In this document: in pieces, positions 1 to 10,651 of the stretch
How positions within the stretch are numbered: position 1 is the first letter of the stretch
How the letters are laid out: each line of letters opens with the position of its first letter
Translations under genes and position numbers: made by a program
The notes under the pieces: model-generated
What the model was told of the DNA's origin: nothing
The model's database searches: none
What the model saw: the letters and a program-made list of their open reading frames with translations, nothing else
Assembly: GCA_016712535.1 (NCBI GenBank)
Contig: JADJQW010000003.1
Coordinates: forward strand, 265,001-329,000
Reading direction: 5' to 3'
From: Flavobacteriales bacterium
GTDB taxonomy: Bacteria; Bacteroidota; Bacteroidia; Flavobacteriales_F; PHOS-HE28
DNA: 64,000 nt

Positions 1-1220
1 CTACCGCCCCAATGGGGCCCACAGCTTCGGCAGCATGCTTGATGCCCGATCATTATCCACGCCGGACCGCTCGACTAGTGAGCTGTTACGCACTCTTTAA
101 ATGAATGGCTGCTTCCAAGCCAACATCCTAGCTGTCAGTGCAGTCCGACCTCGTTAGATCAACTTAGCATGCATTTGGGGGCCTTAGCCGATGGTCTGGG
201 TTATTTCCCTTTCGCGCGCTGACCTTAGCACCCGCGCGCTCACTCCCGGATACTGATGTCGTGGCATTCGGAGTTTGTCCGGGTTTGGTAGGCGATGAAG
301 CCCCCTAGCCCGATCAGTAGCTCTACCTCCACGACAGTACATCCGAGGCTGCACCTAAATGCATTTCGGAGAGTACGAGCTATCTCCCAGTTTGATAAGC
401 CTTTCACCCCTAACCACAGCTCATCCGAAGACTTTTCAACGTCTACCAGTTCGGACCTCCATCCCGTGTTACCGGGACTTCATCCTGGCCATGGTTAGAT
501 CACTCAGGTTTCGCGTCTGCCGCCACTGACTAAGCGCCCTGTTAAGACTTGCTTTCGCTTCGGCTGCGGGGCTGAACCCCTTAACCTTGCCAGTGACGAG
601 CAACTCGTAGGCTCATTATGCAAAAGGCACGCCGTCATCCCCGAAGGGACTCCGACCGCTTGTAGGCGTACGGTTTCAGGGACTATTTCACTCCGCTGTT
701 CGCGGTGCTTTTCACCTTTCCTTCGCAGTACTGGTTCGCTATCGGTCTCTCAGTAGTATTTAGCCTTGCCAGATGGTTCTGGCAGATTCAGACAGGATCT
801 CACGTGTCCCGCCTTACTCAGGATACCACTAGGTACAGCATGCATTTCGTGTACGGGACTGTCACCCTCTATGGTCCCCCTTTCCAAAGGGTTCCACTAC
901 ACATGCTGAGTCCACGTTGTGGTCCTACAACCCCGGCCGCGCCGAAACGCTTCCGGTTTGGGCTGTCCCCTTTTCGCTCGCCACTACTCGGGGGATCACT
1001 ACTTGTTTTCTTTTCCTCCAGGTACTTAGATGTTTCAGTTCCCTGGGTTGGCACCCTTCGCAGGGTATCCCGGCTTCACCGGGATGGGTTGCCCCATTCG
1101 GAAATCCACGGATCACAGGGTATTATGCCCCTCCCCGTGGCTTATCGCAGCCTATCGCGTCCTTCATCGCCTCTGAGAGCCAAGGCATCCGCCGTACGCC
1201 CTTAGTAACTTCTCGATCGT
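1..1220 (-). rRNA. 23S ribosomal RNA, 5' part (runs off the window)
   Basis: Reading the minus strand from about 1220 toward 1 gives the conserved 23S 5' region (ACTAAGGGCGTACGGCGGAT and onward). It follows 16S, tRNA-Ile and tRNA-Ala in standard operon order. Only about the first 1.2 kb of the molecule is present. The mature 5' end is estimated to within roughly 10 nt. Short open reading frames on both strands here are spurious. Confidence 0.96.
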
Positions 1221-1274
1221 ACTAGATCAAATTGCTCGGTGGACCGATTTCTCGGTCTGTTTTGGTCTGTCCAA

Positions 1275-1290
1275 CAACATGTCAAAGAAC
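1275..1290 (-). promoter_or_regulatory. boxA-like element ahead of 23S
   Basis: The minus strand reads GTTCTTTGACATGTTG, nearly the same as the element in front of the 16S gene (3215-3230, GTTCTTTGACAGATTG). A motif placed before both large rRNAs fits the boxA/antitermination and processing-leader role known from bacterial rrn operons. The role is inferred from position and repetition. Confidence 0.6.
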
Positions 1291-1329
1291 GGTGCCCTTG
1301 GGAGGGCCGCCTCGGCGGATGCCGAGGCC

Positions 1330-1406
1330 TGGTGGAGAATATCGGAGTCGAACCGATGACCTCCTGCTTGCAAAGCAGGCGCTCTAGCCAGCTGAGCTAA
1401 TTCCCC
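1330..1406 (-). tRNA. tRNA-Ala (UGC)
   Basis: The minus strand folds as a complete 77-nt cloverleaf: acceptor GGGGAAU pairing with AUUCUCC (allowing one wobble), D arm, anticodon stem CCUGC/GCAGG with loop UUUGCAA (anticodon UGC), T arm with UUCGACU loop, and an encoded CCA end. It lies in the 16S-23S spacer next to tRNA-Ile, the usual arrangement. Confidence 0.97.
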
Positions 1407-1419
1407 GTTCCCTGTCCCA

Positions 1420-1496
1420 TGGTAGTCCTGAGCAGATTTGAACTGCTGACCTCTACATTATCAGTGTAGCGCTCTAACCAACTGAGCTACAGGACT
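1420..1496 (-). tRNA. tRNA-Ile (GAU)
   Basis: A complete 77-nt cloverleaf on the minus strand: acceptor AGUCCUG pairs with CAGGACU, anticodon stem CUACA/UGUAG encloses loop CUGAUAA with anticodon GAU, and CCA is encoded. It sits between 16S and tRNA-Ala in the rRNA operon spacer. Confidence 0.97.
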
Positions 1497-1605
1497 AGAG
1501 AGAAGGTAACGGTGTACCGTTCAAAAAAAATCGTCTATCTGAGAGACAGCAGGCATCGAAGATCACACTTGCGTGTAATCAGCAGAGACCTGTCACTTAC
1601 TCTAA

Positions 1606-3127
<1,522 letters not shown>

Positions 3128-3214
3128 TAAATGTGTGTTTGATCTGGTTCGTTGACGAGGTCTCTCATGTTGTTCCTTACAGAAAACAAGGACACCTGCT
3201 GTTCTCAGAATAGA

Positions 3215-3230
3215 CAATCTGTCAAAGAAC
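3215..3230 (-). promoter_or_regulatory. boxA-like element ahead of 16S
   Basis: The minus strand reads GTTCTTTGACAGATTG about 90 nt before the 16S gene, matching the element before 23S at 1275-1290. It probably acts in rRNA antitermination or in forming the processing stem. Confidence 0.6.
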
Positions 3231-3317
3231 TCGTATGGTTCTGGGCTTCAGCCCTTTGCCAACCTTGTTCGTCTGCCGCTTTCGCGACTCGCACGCATCG
3301 TTTTGCGTGAGGGGCTG

Positions 3318-3347
3318 CAAATGTAGTCTTGCAGGTTCAACCTGCAA
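3318..3347 (-). promoter_or_regulatory. rRNA operon promoter P2 with an embedded palindrome
   Basis: On the minus strand a TTG (3345-3347) is followed after exactly 19 nt by TACATTTG (3318-3325), the Bacteroidota -33/-7 promoter pattern. The spacer and -33 box form a perfect 19-bp palindrome, TTGCAGGTTCAACCTGCAA, at 3329-3347 around a central base. This could be an operator or simply a hairpin. The predicted start lies just below 3318, giving a leader of about 190 nt to the 16S gene. Confidence 0.7.
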
Positions 3348-3421
3348 GGGATGTGGAAAATTTCTTTCCCCATCGTGCTACAATCACCAGCCTGAAAAAG
3401 AACGTCCGTCGAAAGCGGCCG

Positions 3422-3451
3422 CAAATGTATGTGGCTATTCCGTCGAAGCAA
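3422..3451 (-). promoter_or_regulatory. rRNA operon promoter P1
   Basis: On the minus strand TTG (3449-3451), 19 nt, then TACATTTG (3422-3429): the same spacing and the same -7 box as P2, about 100 nt further upstream. Tandem promoters are common for rrn operons. The stretch 3129-3481 holds these promoters, the leader and the boxA-like element, and no credible gene. Confidence 0.72.
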
Positions 3452-3481
3452 CCTAAGAGTGAAAAAAATCTTGACCGATTG

Positions 3482-4189
3482 TCAAGGAGTGCTTGCCGAC
3501 ACCGGTAACACCTTGCCGTTGAACACCTTATGTCCCTTTAAGGTGAATTCGGCGATGAAGGTGCCCATCTCTGCAGCGGTGGACGCAGCCTTGTATCCAG
3601 GGAAAGCGGCCCTGAGCATCGGAGTGTCAACCGATCCTAGAGCAAGGCAATTGCTCTTGATGCCATGCTCCGCGAATTCCACCGCCAGGCATTGGGCCAT
3701 GCAGGCCAGCGCCGCTTTGCTGCTGCTATATCCTAGCAAGCCCGGGAATTTGGTGCTGTCCTGGAAGCCGCCCATGCTGCTGATGCTCACTACATGACTG
3801 TTCGGATGACCCGTGAGCGGGCTAATAAGTGCTTGGGTCAAGAGCATGGGTATGACCACATTGATCTCATAGACCCGCAATAGTTCCTCTCTTGCGTATT
3901 GGCCGAATTCGACCTTGATCAACTCTGCGGCATTGTGAACCAGGCCAACCAGCCGTTTCTTGCTGACGCCGGCGACGATCTGTTCTATGGCGTCCGAAGC
4001 CAACAGGTCTTGCTCAATCACGTGGATCCGCGTTGGATGGTCCTGCAGCTCGGCATCAAGCCGTTGGCGACCGTTCCGCGCTATGACGATGATATCAACG
4101 GTCGATTGGACCAAGAGCGCTCTGACCGTTTCAAGCCCGATTCCTGACCCAGCCCCGGTAACCAATACGCTTTCCTGCTTCTCCGTCAT
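3482..4189 (-). CDS. SDR-family NAD(P)-dependent oxidoreductase
   Basis: A 235-residue short-chain dehydrogenase/reductase. It shows the Rossmann glycine motif TGAGSGIG near the N terminus, the NNAG-position variant VHNAAE, a catalytic-serine segment ISSMGG, and the catalytic YSSSKAAL (YxxxK). Substrate cannot be told from sequence. The ATG at 4189 (MTEKQ) is chosen over a TTG at 4216 because it puts the glycine motif at the usual distance from the start. It is divergent from mscS, with 37 bp between the starts, so the two share a promoter region. Confidence 0.88.
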   Translation of the reverse strand: MTEKQESVLVTGAGSGIGLETVRALLVQSTVDIIVIARNGRQRLDAELQDHPTRIHVIEQDLLASDAIEQIVAGVSKKRLVGLVHNAAELIKVEFGQYAREELLRVYEINVVIPMLLTQALISPLTGHPNSHVVSISSMGGFQDSTKFPGLLGYSSSKAALACMAQCLAVEFAEHGIKSNCLALGSVDTPMLRAAFPGYKAASTAAEMGTFIAEFTLKGHKVFNGKVLPVSASTP

Positions 4190-4196
4190 GGGTGGA

Positions 4197-4204
4197 TAGT
4201 TTTG
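4197..4204 (+). promoter_or_regulatory. -7 promoter box for mscS
   Basis: TAGTTTTG matches TAnnTTTG exactly and lies 22 nt before the mscS ATG at 4227. No clear TTG is visible at the -33 position. Confidence 0.45.
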
Positions 4205-4226
4205 ACCGCCCCTCAAAGGAAGCGAT

Positions 4227-5287
4227 ATGCCGCTGGAACCACTTCAGTCCTTTGCCTCCGAGAACAGCTTGCATGATTGGTTGAGGGCCGCGGCCATCGC
4301 GGCGGGGGCTTGGGTGCTTGGGCAAGTGGTATACCGCTTGGCGGGTGCCGTGCTGAGGCCATTGGCAAAGCGAACGAGCACTCGCTTGGATGATTTGCTA
4401 GTGGAACGCCTTCGAGCCCCCGTGGTGGTGCTCATCACTGTGCTCGGTTTCGTAGCGAGTTTCCAGCAGCTGACGTTCGGTCTTCGGATCACGATTTGGG
4501 CCGAACGCGTGTTCCACGTGGCCGTAGCGCTCGCCGTCACTTGGGTGATCGCTCGGGTTGCCATGACCGTGACCGAAGAGTTGCTTCAGGGCAGATCGCG
4601 GAGCCGCGTTCAAGCCTCGCGCATGCTGCCGGGCGTGCGGGCCGTGGTTAGGGTGCTCGTCTGGGGCCTGGGCATCGTGGTGGCCCTGAACAATGCAGGA
4701 TACGATGTGGCGGCCCTGCTGGCGGGCATCGGGATCGGTGGATTGGCGCTGGCCCTGGCGGCGCAAGAGACCGTGGCCAATGTGTTCGGGGGCATCACCA
4801 TCTATGCCGACCAGCCTTTCAAGGCGGGTGATCGCGTGCGGGTGGATGGCCATGATGGGTTCGTACAGGAGATAGGGATCCGCAGCACGCGCATACAGGC
4901 GCTCGCTGGGCCGATCGTGGTGATTCCGAACAAGAAGTTCACTGAGAGCATCATCGAGAATGTCTCGGACGAGCCCTCACGGCGCATCCTGCTCGAGTTG
5001 GGGCTTGTGTACCAAACCCCTCCGGAGAAGATGGAACGGGCCATGGAGGTGCTGCGGGAGATCGTGGCATCCCATCAAGTGGTCCTCGAGGAAAGGCACA
5101 TCATTTCCTTCAGTGCCTTCAAGGAATATTCCTCAACATCCTCTTCATCTGCTTCATCCGGAAGAGCGCGGACATCTTTGAGGCGCACTCGATGGTGAAC
5201 CTGGCGATCCTCCGGCGCTTCAATGAGGAAGGGCTTTCGTTCGCCTACCCGACGGCGGTGGAATTGCAAGGCGAGTTCAAGCCTTGA
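4227..5287 (+). CDS. MscS-family mechanosensitive ion channel, single-base frameshift near 5130
   Basis: Small-conductance mechanosensitive channel of the inner membrane that opens under membrane tension and releases solutes after osmotic downshock. Three to four hydrophobic helices are followed by the Gly/Ala-rich pore helix (ALLAGIGIGGLALALAAQE) and the beta domain (AGDRVRVDGHDGFVQEIGIRSTRIQ). The uninterrupted frame ends at 5198 in a low-complexity Ser-rich tail. Adding one base in TTCCTC near 5130 restores a normal C terminus (SLNILFICFIRKSADIFEAH, ending ELQGEFKP) that stops at 5287. I treat 4227-5287 as one gene. The indel may be a sequencing error in a C run or a real mutation. Confidence 0.85.
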
Positions 5288-5448
5288 CCTTCACTTCCTG
5301 CACCTTGCCTTGCGCGCAGCGGGCGCACCCTGCGGCGCCGTCATCTTCGCGGGAAGGGAATTCCGTGGTGCGTGATCATCGAGGACGCAATGGCGCAGAG
5401 GACCGCAGGCCGTTGCGGAGATGTTGAACGGTCCATAGCGGACCAGTG

Positions 5449-6243
5449 CTACTTCTTTTTGCGCCGCGCGGCGCGCTCCTCCGCCTTCCGCTCCTCGGCC
5501 TCGATCTTGGCCTTGCGGCGCGCGAGCACTTCGGGGTCGAGCACATCGCCCACGTTGCGCATCTGGCGGAGCACCCATTGCTGCCTGTTCAAGAGGTAGC
5601 CGGAAGGCCCATTGCAATTGAAGCGCCTTGGGGCAGGAAGGGTGGTGGTGATCAACGCGGCTTGCGCGGGTGTGAGCTTCTTTGAAGTTGTGCCGAAGCA
5701 ATGCTGTGCTGCTGCTTCTGCGCCGAAGACCCCTTTACCCATCTCCGCCACGTTGAGATAAACCTCCAGGATGCGCTCCTTGGTCCACAAGGCTTCGATG
5801 AGCACCGTGAACCAAGCCTCCAGCACCTTGCGCAATTTGCTCCGGCCCGGCCAGAGGAACACGTTCTTGGCCGTCTGCTGACTGATGGTGCTGGCGCCCT
5901 TCACGCGTTTGCCCGGCTTCTTCTTCCACAGGCTTTCCAGGAACTCGCTCCAGGAGAAGCCCGGCTGCTTCATGCCGAGCGAGCGTTTGATCTGCTCCGT
6001 GGAGAAGCCGCCATGGGTCATGAAGCGCTGGTCCTCGCTGCTGATCACGGCCAACGGCATGGCGCGCGCCATTTCTTCCAAGCGCACGTTGCGCCGGTGG
6101 AACCCCTCCTGCTCCCTGCTCTGCTCCACCATCACCCAAGTGATCGGCGGGTTGACAGCACCAAGCAGCGCCACCCAGGATGCCGAGATGAGGACGCTCC
6201 AACAGACGAAGGCGAAGAAGATCCGGAAGGCGGCTCGAATCAT
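5449..6243 (-). CDS. mtgA: Monofunctional biosynthetic peptidoglycan transglycosylase
   Basis: 264-residue GT51 glycosyltransferase that polymerises lipid II into glycan strands at the inner membrane. One N-terminal membrane anchor (about residues 8-28) is followed by the family motifs: SSEDQRFMTHGGF with catalytic Glu70, GASTISQQTAKNVFL, and ERILEVYLNVAEMGKGVFGAEAAA. A Lys/Arg/Glu-rich tail (about 30 residues) ends the protein. The ATG at 6243 is used because upstream residues of the longer frame do not look coding. A TACTTTG box (6262-6268, minus) lies about 20 nt upstream. Confidence 0.92.
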   Translation of the reverse strand: MIRAAFRIFFAFVCWSVLISASWVALLGAVNPPITWVMVEQSREQEGFHRRNVRLEEMARAMPLAVISSEDQRFMTHGGFSTEQIKRSLGMKQPGFSWSEFLESLWKKKPGKRVKGASTISQQTAKNVFLWPGRSKLRKVLEAWFTVLIEALWTKERILEVYLNVAEMGKGVFGAEAAAQHCFGTTSKKLTPAQAALITTTLPAPRRFNCNGPSGYLLNRQQWVLRQMRNVGDVLDPEVLARRKAKIEAEERKAEERAARRKKK

Positions 6244-6317
6244 GTGGCTTGAAACGGCCGCCAAAGTAGAGGGGCCGGTCCGTGCGGACCAGCCCCCCTC
6301 CGTTACCGCAGGCTTGC

Positions 6318-6677
6318 TTACCCCTCGTGCTTGCGGCCGTAGAACTGGTAGTAGGCCATGAGCGCCGCCCCGCCGCAAACAGCAATGCCGATGAAGAATG
6401 GCAGCGGATTGTCGCTCTCAGGTCCGAGCATGGTGCTTTGGATGATCCACCCGGCCAGCAGGCCCAGGCCGATGCCCACCATGAGCAGCCCATTGCGCAT
6501 GGCGCGTCGGCCGTCGGGTGCGGGTTTCGCGATCAGCGGGTCCATGCCCTTATCGATCATGCTCATGCGCTCGCGGTGGCGCGTGGTGAAGACGATGTAC
6601 ACGATCCCGAAGGCGGTGGCGAAGGGGATGATGAGGCCGAAGAAGGGAACCAGGATCTCTGACGCAGGGCTGTCCAT
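6318..6677 (-). CDS. DUF6249-type small membrane protein
   Basis: 119 residues with three predicted membrane helices: about 8-30 (ILVPFFGLIIPFATAFGIVY), 63-82 and 90-110. A conserved loop holds RHRERMSMIDKGMDP, typical of small Bacteroidota membrane proteins annotated as DUF6249. Function is unknown. It is transcribed toward mtgA and divergently from the sigma-factor gene. Confidence 0.8.
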   Translation of the reverse strand: MDSPASEILVPFFGLIIPFATAFGIVYIVFTTRHRERMSMIDKGMDPLIAKPAPDGRRAMRNGLLMVGIGLGLLAGWIIQSTMLGPESDNPLPFFIGIAVCGGAALMAYYQFYGRKHEG

Positions 6678-6859
6678 TGTTGTTCGTGTTGGTGCTCATC
6701 GGACGCGGCCCGAGGTGCACCGGTTACACCCGCTCGGGGCGCGCTGCCTCCACCAGCGGACCTTGCGGGCCTCCGTTCATCCTTCTGCGCTTGTGGGAAG
6801 CAGGTACCGCTCGTGCTTTTGTAACCGTGCCGGGCCCACGGCTCGTCACATCACCGCCC

Positions 6860-7423
6860 GTGGATCACGCCCCCCTCATCGCACGCATCCTGGAAGGCGA
6901 CAGCCGTGCCTATGCGGAGCTGGTGCGCCAGTACCAGCACATGGTGTACACCGTGTGCCACCGCGTGCTGCGCAATGCGGAGGATGCCGAGGAGGCCACG
7001 CAGGACAGCTTCGTGAAGGCCTATCAGCACCTGCGCGGCTTCACGGGGGCATCGAAGTTCAGCACCTGGCTCTTCAGCATCGCGCACCGGACGGCGATCA
7101 GCCACGGCAGGCGCCGGAGGACCGATGGGGAGACCGTGGACGAGCTCACCCAGCACCCTGCGGCTGAGAGCCATCCGGATTCAGGCCAAGGTGAATTGCG
7201 GCGCCAACTGGACCTCGCATTGAACCTCCTGCCGGCTGATGATGCCTCGATCCTGAGCTTCTTCTACCTGGAGGACCTGAGCGTGGAGGAGATCGTAACC
7301 GTGACGGGATTGGGGGCGTCGAATGTGAAAGTGAAGCTCCATCGCGCCCGCAAGAAATTGGCGGAGGTCATGGAGCGCCAGCTTGGACCTGAAGCGCGCG
7401 CGCTACTTTTGAACGATGCCTGA
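6860..7423 (+). CDS. ECF (sigma-70 family) RNA polymerase sigma factor
   Basis: 187-residue extracytoplasmic-function sigma factor. Region 2 runs from YAELVRQYQHMVYTVCHRVL through DAEEATQDSFVKAYQHL to FSTWLFSIAHRTAI. Region 4 is LNLLPADDASILSFFYLEDL followed by VEEIVTVTGLGASNVKVKLH, the helix-turn-helix that reads the -35 element. The GTG at 6860 is chosen because the homology begins there; residues encoded upstream look non-coding. It overlaps the next gene by 8 nt, so the pair is translationally coupled. Confidence 0.9.
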   Translation: MDHAPLIARILEGDSRAYAELVRQYQHMVYTVCHRVLRNAEDAEEATQDSFVKAYQHLRGFTGASKFSTWLFSIAHRTAISHGRRRRTDGETVDELTQHPAAESHPDSGQGELRRQLDLALNLLPADDASILSFFYLEDLSVEEIVTVTGLGASNVKVKLHRARKKLAEVMERQLGPEARALLLNDA

Positions 7424-7805
7424 GATGAACGACAACGATCTGCGGAAGCTGTTCCAAGCAGCCGGGCACGCAAGGCCCGAGCGCGACCTCACGGATCGGA
7501 TCATGGCGCGCGTGGCTGTCACGCGCATCGCGGAGCCGGTGGTCGTGCCGCCCCTCATCAGCAAGCGCGCATGGGTCACCATCGCGATCGCTGCGGGCAT
7601 CTTCGCCCTGTGCGCCGTTAGCTTGTCAGGTGCCGGTGGATCGAGCCATTCGCTGCCGTGGATGGATCGCTTGATGGACGGCGTGTCCCGATTGCAGGTG
7701 CCGGACGGTGCGTGGCCGCAATGGACGATCGGCCTTTCGGTGCTCGCCTTGTTCTTCGCGCTGCTGGGCCAATACACCGAGCGGCGCATGAGCAGGTCCG
7801 CTTAG
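7416..7805 (+). CDS. Small membrane protein, possible anti-sigma factor
   Basis: 129 residues. An N-terminal cytoplasmic stretch of about 50 residues (MPEMNDNDLRKLFQAAG) is followed by two predicted membrane helices (about 52-72 and 102-120). It has no obvious family. Position directly after, and overlapping, an ECF sigma gene and the soluble-then-membrane layout suggest a regulator that holds the sigma factor at the membrane. That role is inference from context. Its stop overlaps tpx by 4 bp in convergent orientation. Confidence 0.7.
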   Translation: MPEMNDNDLRKLFQAAGHARPERDLTDRIMARVAVTRIAEPVVVPPLISKRAWVTIAIAAGIFALCAVSLSGAGGSSHSLPWMDRLMDGVSRLQVPDGAWPQWTIGLSVLALFFALLGQYTERRMSRSA

Positions 7806-8284
7806 AGCAGTGCCTTCGCGGCGTTCAGCGCAGCTTCATAGTCCGGCTCTGCGCCCAGCTCGGGAGCCACTTCGCAGTAGCGCACCACGCCTTCCTTGTC
7901 AATGACGAAGGTGACGCGCCCGAGCAAGCCGCCCATGCCGCCTTCGGCGATGCGCGTTCCCCAACCGTCGGCGTCGCGGTACCTGAAGTCGCTGCCCGCT
8001 TCCACGTTCTCGATTCCTTCGGCGGCGCAGAAGCGCTTCATCGCGTAGTGCAGGTCGGCGGTAACGGCAAGGACATGCGCGCCCAGGCCGGCAGCCAGCT
8101 TGTTGAAGGTGCGGGTCTCCAGAGCGCAGGTGCTGGTATCCACGCTGGGGAACATCAATAGCACAACCACATGGCCCTTGTGATCCGCAAGCGAGCCTTC
8201 GGTCCTATCGACCTTGATGTAACGGAGCAGTGGGGCAGGGGTATTGATCGGGGGGAGATGGCCGGAGAAAGCAGGTTGGGGCAT
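7802..8284 (-). CDS. tpx: Thiol peroxidase (Tpx-type peroxiredoxin)
   Basis: 160-residue atypical 2-Cys peroxiredoxin that reduces peroxides using thioredoxin. The peroxidatic segment is FPSVDTSTCALETRTFN (Cys53) and the resolving cysteine is in MKRFCAAEGIENV (Cys86), the 33-residue spacing expected for Tpx. Full length for the family (about 165). Convergent with the putative anti-sigma gene. Confidence 0.92.
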   Translation of the reverse strand: MPQPAFSGHLPPINTPAPLLRYIKVDRTEGSLADHKGHVVVLLMFPSVDTSTCALETRTFNKLAAGLGAHVLAVTADLHYAMKRFCAAEGIENVEAGSDFRYRDADGWGTRIAEGGMGGLLGRVTFVIDKEGVVRYCEVAPELGAEPDYEAALNAAKALL

Positions 8285-8366
8285 GGCGTGCTTGTGGATT
8301 TCGGGCGCAGCTAATCAAGGCTGCTTCGCTGCGCTCGCAGTGACCTGAGGTAACAAGAAACCTTGA

Positions 8367-10622
8367 TCACTGTTCACGCAAGATGCGCGGGATCGCGTCC
8401 TCGTAGGTGCGCCTCGCATCGGCGATGGTGCCGAAGGGCGCATCGTCCACTACGAGCTTGCCTTGGGTCACATGGCCGAGCAGCACGCTGGGCACGCGGC
8501 TCTGGAGCATCAGGTCGAGGAATTCGTCCTCGTTGTCCTGGTCCACGGCCACGATGGCGCGGCCTTGCGCTTCGCCGAAGAGGAAGCTGTCCTCACGCAC
8601 CTCGCTGTCGGTGACCACGTCGAATCCGAGGTGGCGTGGCATGGCCATCTCCACCAAGGCGGTCCAGATGCCGCCGTCGCTCACATCGTGCGCGGCGTTG
8701 ATGAGCCCCTTGCGGATGAGCATGAGCAGCATGGTGTGCAGGCGCTTCTCTTCCTCGATGTCGAAGTAGGGCGCTGGCGAGCGCTCGATGCCGTGGATGC
8801 GCGTGAGGTATTCGCTGCAGGCGATATCGTCGACCACCTTGCCGAGCAGGAAGATCAGGTCGCCCTTCTGCTTGAAGTCAAGCGTCATGCGCTTGCTCAC
8901 ATCGGGCACGATGCCCACCATGCCGATCGTGGGCGTCGGGAAGACGGGGATGTTCTTCTTCTCCGTGACGGTGTGGTTGTAGAAGCTCACGTTGCCGCCT
9001 GTCACCGGTGCCTCGAAGGCGCGGCAGGCATCGCCCATGCCCTTGATGGCCTGCGCGAATTGCCAGTACACCTCGGGGTCGTAAGGATTGCCGAAGTTGA
9101 GGCAGTTGGTCACGCCGCATGGCTCGCCGCCGGTGCAGGCGATGTTGCGCGCGGCCTCGCTCACGGCGATCATGGCGCCCTTGTGCGGATCGGCATGCAC
9201 GTAGCGGCTGTTGCAATCCACGGTGACGGCCAGGCCCTTGCCGGTCTCTTTCACCAGAACTAGGCCCGCATCGCTCGGCGCGTTGGTGCTCATGTTGTTC
9301 GTGCGCACCATGGTGTCGTACTGCTCGCTGATCCAGCGCTTGCTCGCGATGTTCGGACTGGCCAGCAGTTCGTAGGCCACGGCCTTCAGGTCCATCGGCT
9401 CGTCCACATCATCGAGCTTGAACTTCCTGTTCTCGGCGATGTAGGCGGGTTCCTTCTGCTCGCGCTCGTACACCGGTGCGCCGCCGCCGAGAACGAGGCT
9501 CTCCGCCGGCACTTCAGCGATCAGCTCGCCGTGCATGTAGTAGCGCAGGGTGTCGCCCTCGGTCACCGTGCCGATCTCCACGCAGTTCAGGTCCCACTTG
9601 TCGAAGATGGCCTTCACCTCCGCCTCGCGGCCCTTCTTCACCACCACGAGCATGCGCTCCTGGCTCTCGCTCAACAGGATCTCCCACGCGTGCATGCCTT
9701 GCTGGCGCGTGGGCACCAGATCGAGGTTGATGTCCATGCCCGCGCCGCCCTTCGCGCTCATCTCGCTGGTGCTGCAGGTGATGCCCGCCGCGCCCATGTC
9801 CTGCATGCCGATGATCAAATCGGTCTGCGCGAGCTCGAGCGAGGCCTCGAGCAGGAGCTTCTCCATGAAGGGATCGCCCACCTGCACGGCCGGCAGGTCA
9901 TCCATGCTGGTGTCAGTGATGTCCTTGCTGGCGAAGGAGGCGCCATGGATGCCGTCCTTGCCGGTGCTGCTGCCCACGATGAAGACCGGGTTGCCCTTGC
10001 CGTGGCTCGTGGCACTGATCACCTTGTCGGTGCGCACAATGCCCACGCTCATGGCATTCACCAAAGGATTGGTGGTGTAGCAGGGATCGAAGTACACCTC
10101 GCCGCCGAGCACCGGCACGCCGAAGGCATTACCGTAATCGCCGATGCCCTTCACCACGCCGCGCATGTGCCAGCGGCTGCTCGCTTCCTTGCTGATGTCG
10201 CCGAAGCGCAACGAGTTCAACTGCGCGATGGGCCGCGCGCCCATGGTGAAGATGTCGCGGTTGATGCCGCCCACGCCCGTGGCGGCGCCTTGGTAGGGCT
10301 CGATGGCGCTGGGGTGGTTGTGGCTCTCGATCTTGAAGGCGCAGGCCCAGCCGTCGCCGATGTCCACGAGGCCGGCGTTCTCCTGTCCGGCCTCGGCCAA
10401 CAGTTTCGGGCCGCTGCGCGGAAGCGTCTTCAGCTGCTTGATGGAGTTCTTGTACGAGCAGTGCTCGCTCCACATGGCGCTGTAGATGCTCAGCTCGGTG
10501 AAGTTGGGCGTGCGGCCCAGGATGCCCTTTATCTTCTCGTACTCCTCGGGCAGCAGGCCGAGCTTCTTCGCGGTGTCGACGCCGGCGGGGGCGGTGTCGG
10601 GGTTTGCAGTGGTCGTGGACAT
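8367..10622 (-). CDS. purL: Phosphoribosylformylglycinamidine synthase subunit PurL
   Basis: 751 residues, the size of the small PurL that works with PurS and PurQ in the fourth step of purine synthesis (FGAR plus ATP plus glutamine-derived ammonia to FGAM). Recognisable segments include MWSEHCSYKNS, KIESHNHPSAIEPYQGAATG, GDPFMEKLLLEASLE, MQDMGAAGITCSTSEM and AHDVSDGGIWTALVEMA. No glutaminase domain is fused, and purS/purQ are not in this window. A TACCTTCG box on the minus strand ends 6 nt before the ATG. Confidence 0.97.
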   Translation of the reverse strand: MSTTTANPDTAPAGVDTAKKLGLLPEEYEKIKGILGRTPNFTELSIYSAMWSEHCSYKNSIKQLKTLPRSGPKLLAEAGQENAGLVDIGDGWACAFKIESHNHPSAIEPYQGAATGVGGINRDIFTMGARPIAQLNSLRFGDISKEASSRWHMRGVVKGIGDYGNAFGVPVLGGEVYFDPCYTTNPLVNAMSVGIVRTDKVISATSHGKGNPVFIVGSSTGKDGIHGASFASKDITDTSMDDLPAVQVGDPFMEKLLLEASLELAQTDLIIGMQDMGAAGITCSTSEMSAKGGAGMDINLDLVPTRQQGMHAWEILLSESQERMLVVVKKGREAEVKAIFDKWDLNCVEIGTVTEGDTLRYYMHGELIAEVPAESLVLGGGAPVYEREQKEPAYIAENRKFKLDDVDEPMDLKAVAYELLASPNIASKRWISEQYDTMVRTNNMSTNAPSDAGLVLVKETGKGLAVTVDCNSRYVHADPHKGAMIAVSEAARNIACTGGEPCGVTNCLNFGNPYDPEVYWQFAQAIKGMGDACRAFEAPVTGGNVSFYNHTVTEKKNIPVFPTPTIGMVGIVPDVSKRMTLDFKQKGDLIFLLGKVVDDIACSEYLTRIHGIERSPAPYFDIEEEKRLHTMLLMLIRKGLINAAHDVSDGGIWTALVEMAMPRHLGFDVVTDSEVREDSFLFGEAQGRAIVAVDQDNEDEFLDLMLQSRVPSVLLGHVTQGKLVVDDAPFGTIADARRTYEDAIPRILREQ

Positions 10623-10628
10623 GGGCCG

Positions 10629-10636
10629 CGAAGGTA
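10629..10636 (-). promoter_or_regulatory. -7-like box close to the purL start
   Basis: Minus strand TACCTTCG (one mismatch to TAnnTTTG) ends 6 nt before the purL ATG at 10622. One of a set of start-proximal boxes in this window. Confidence 0.4.
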
Positions 10637-10651
10637 GCCGCCGTCTTCAGC

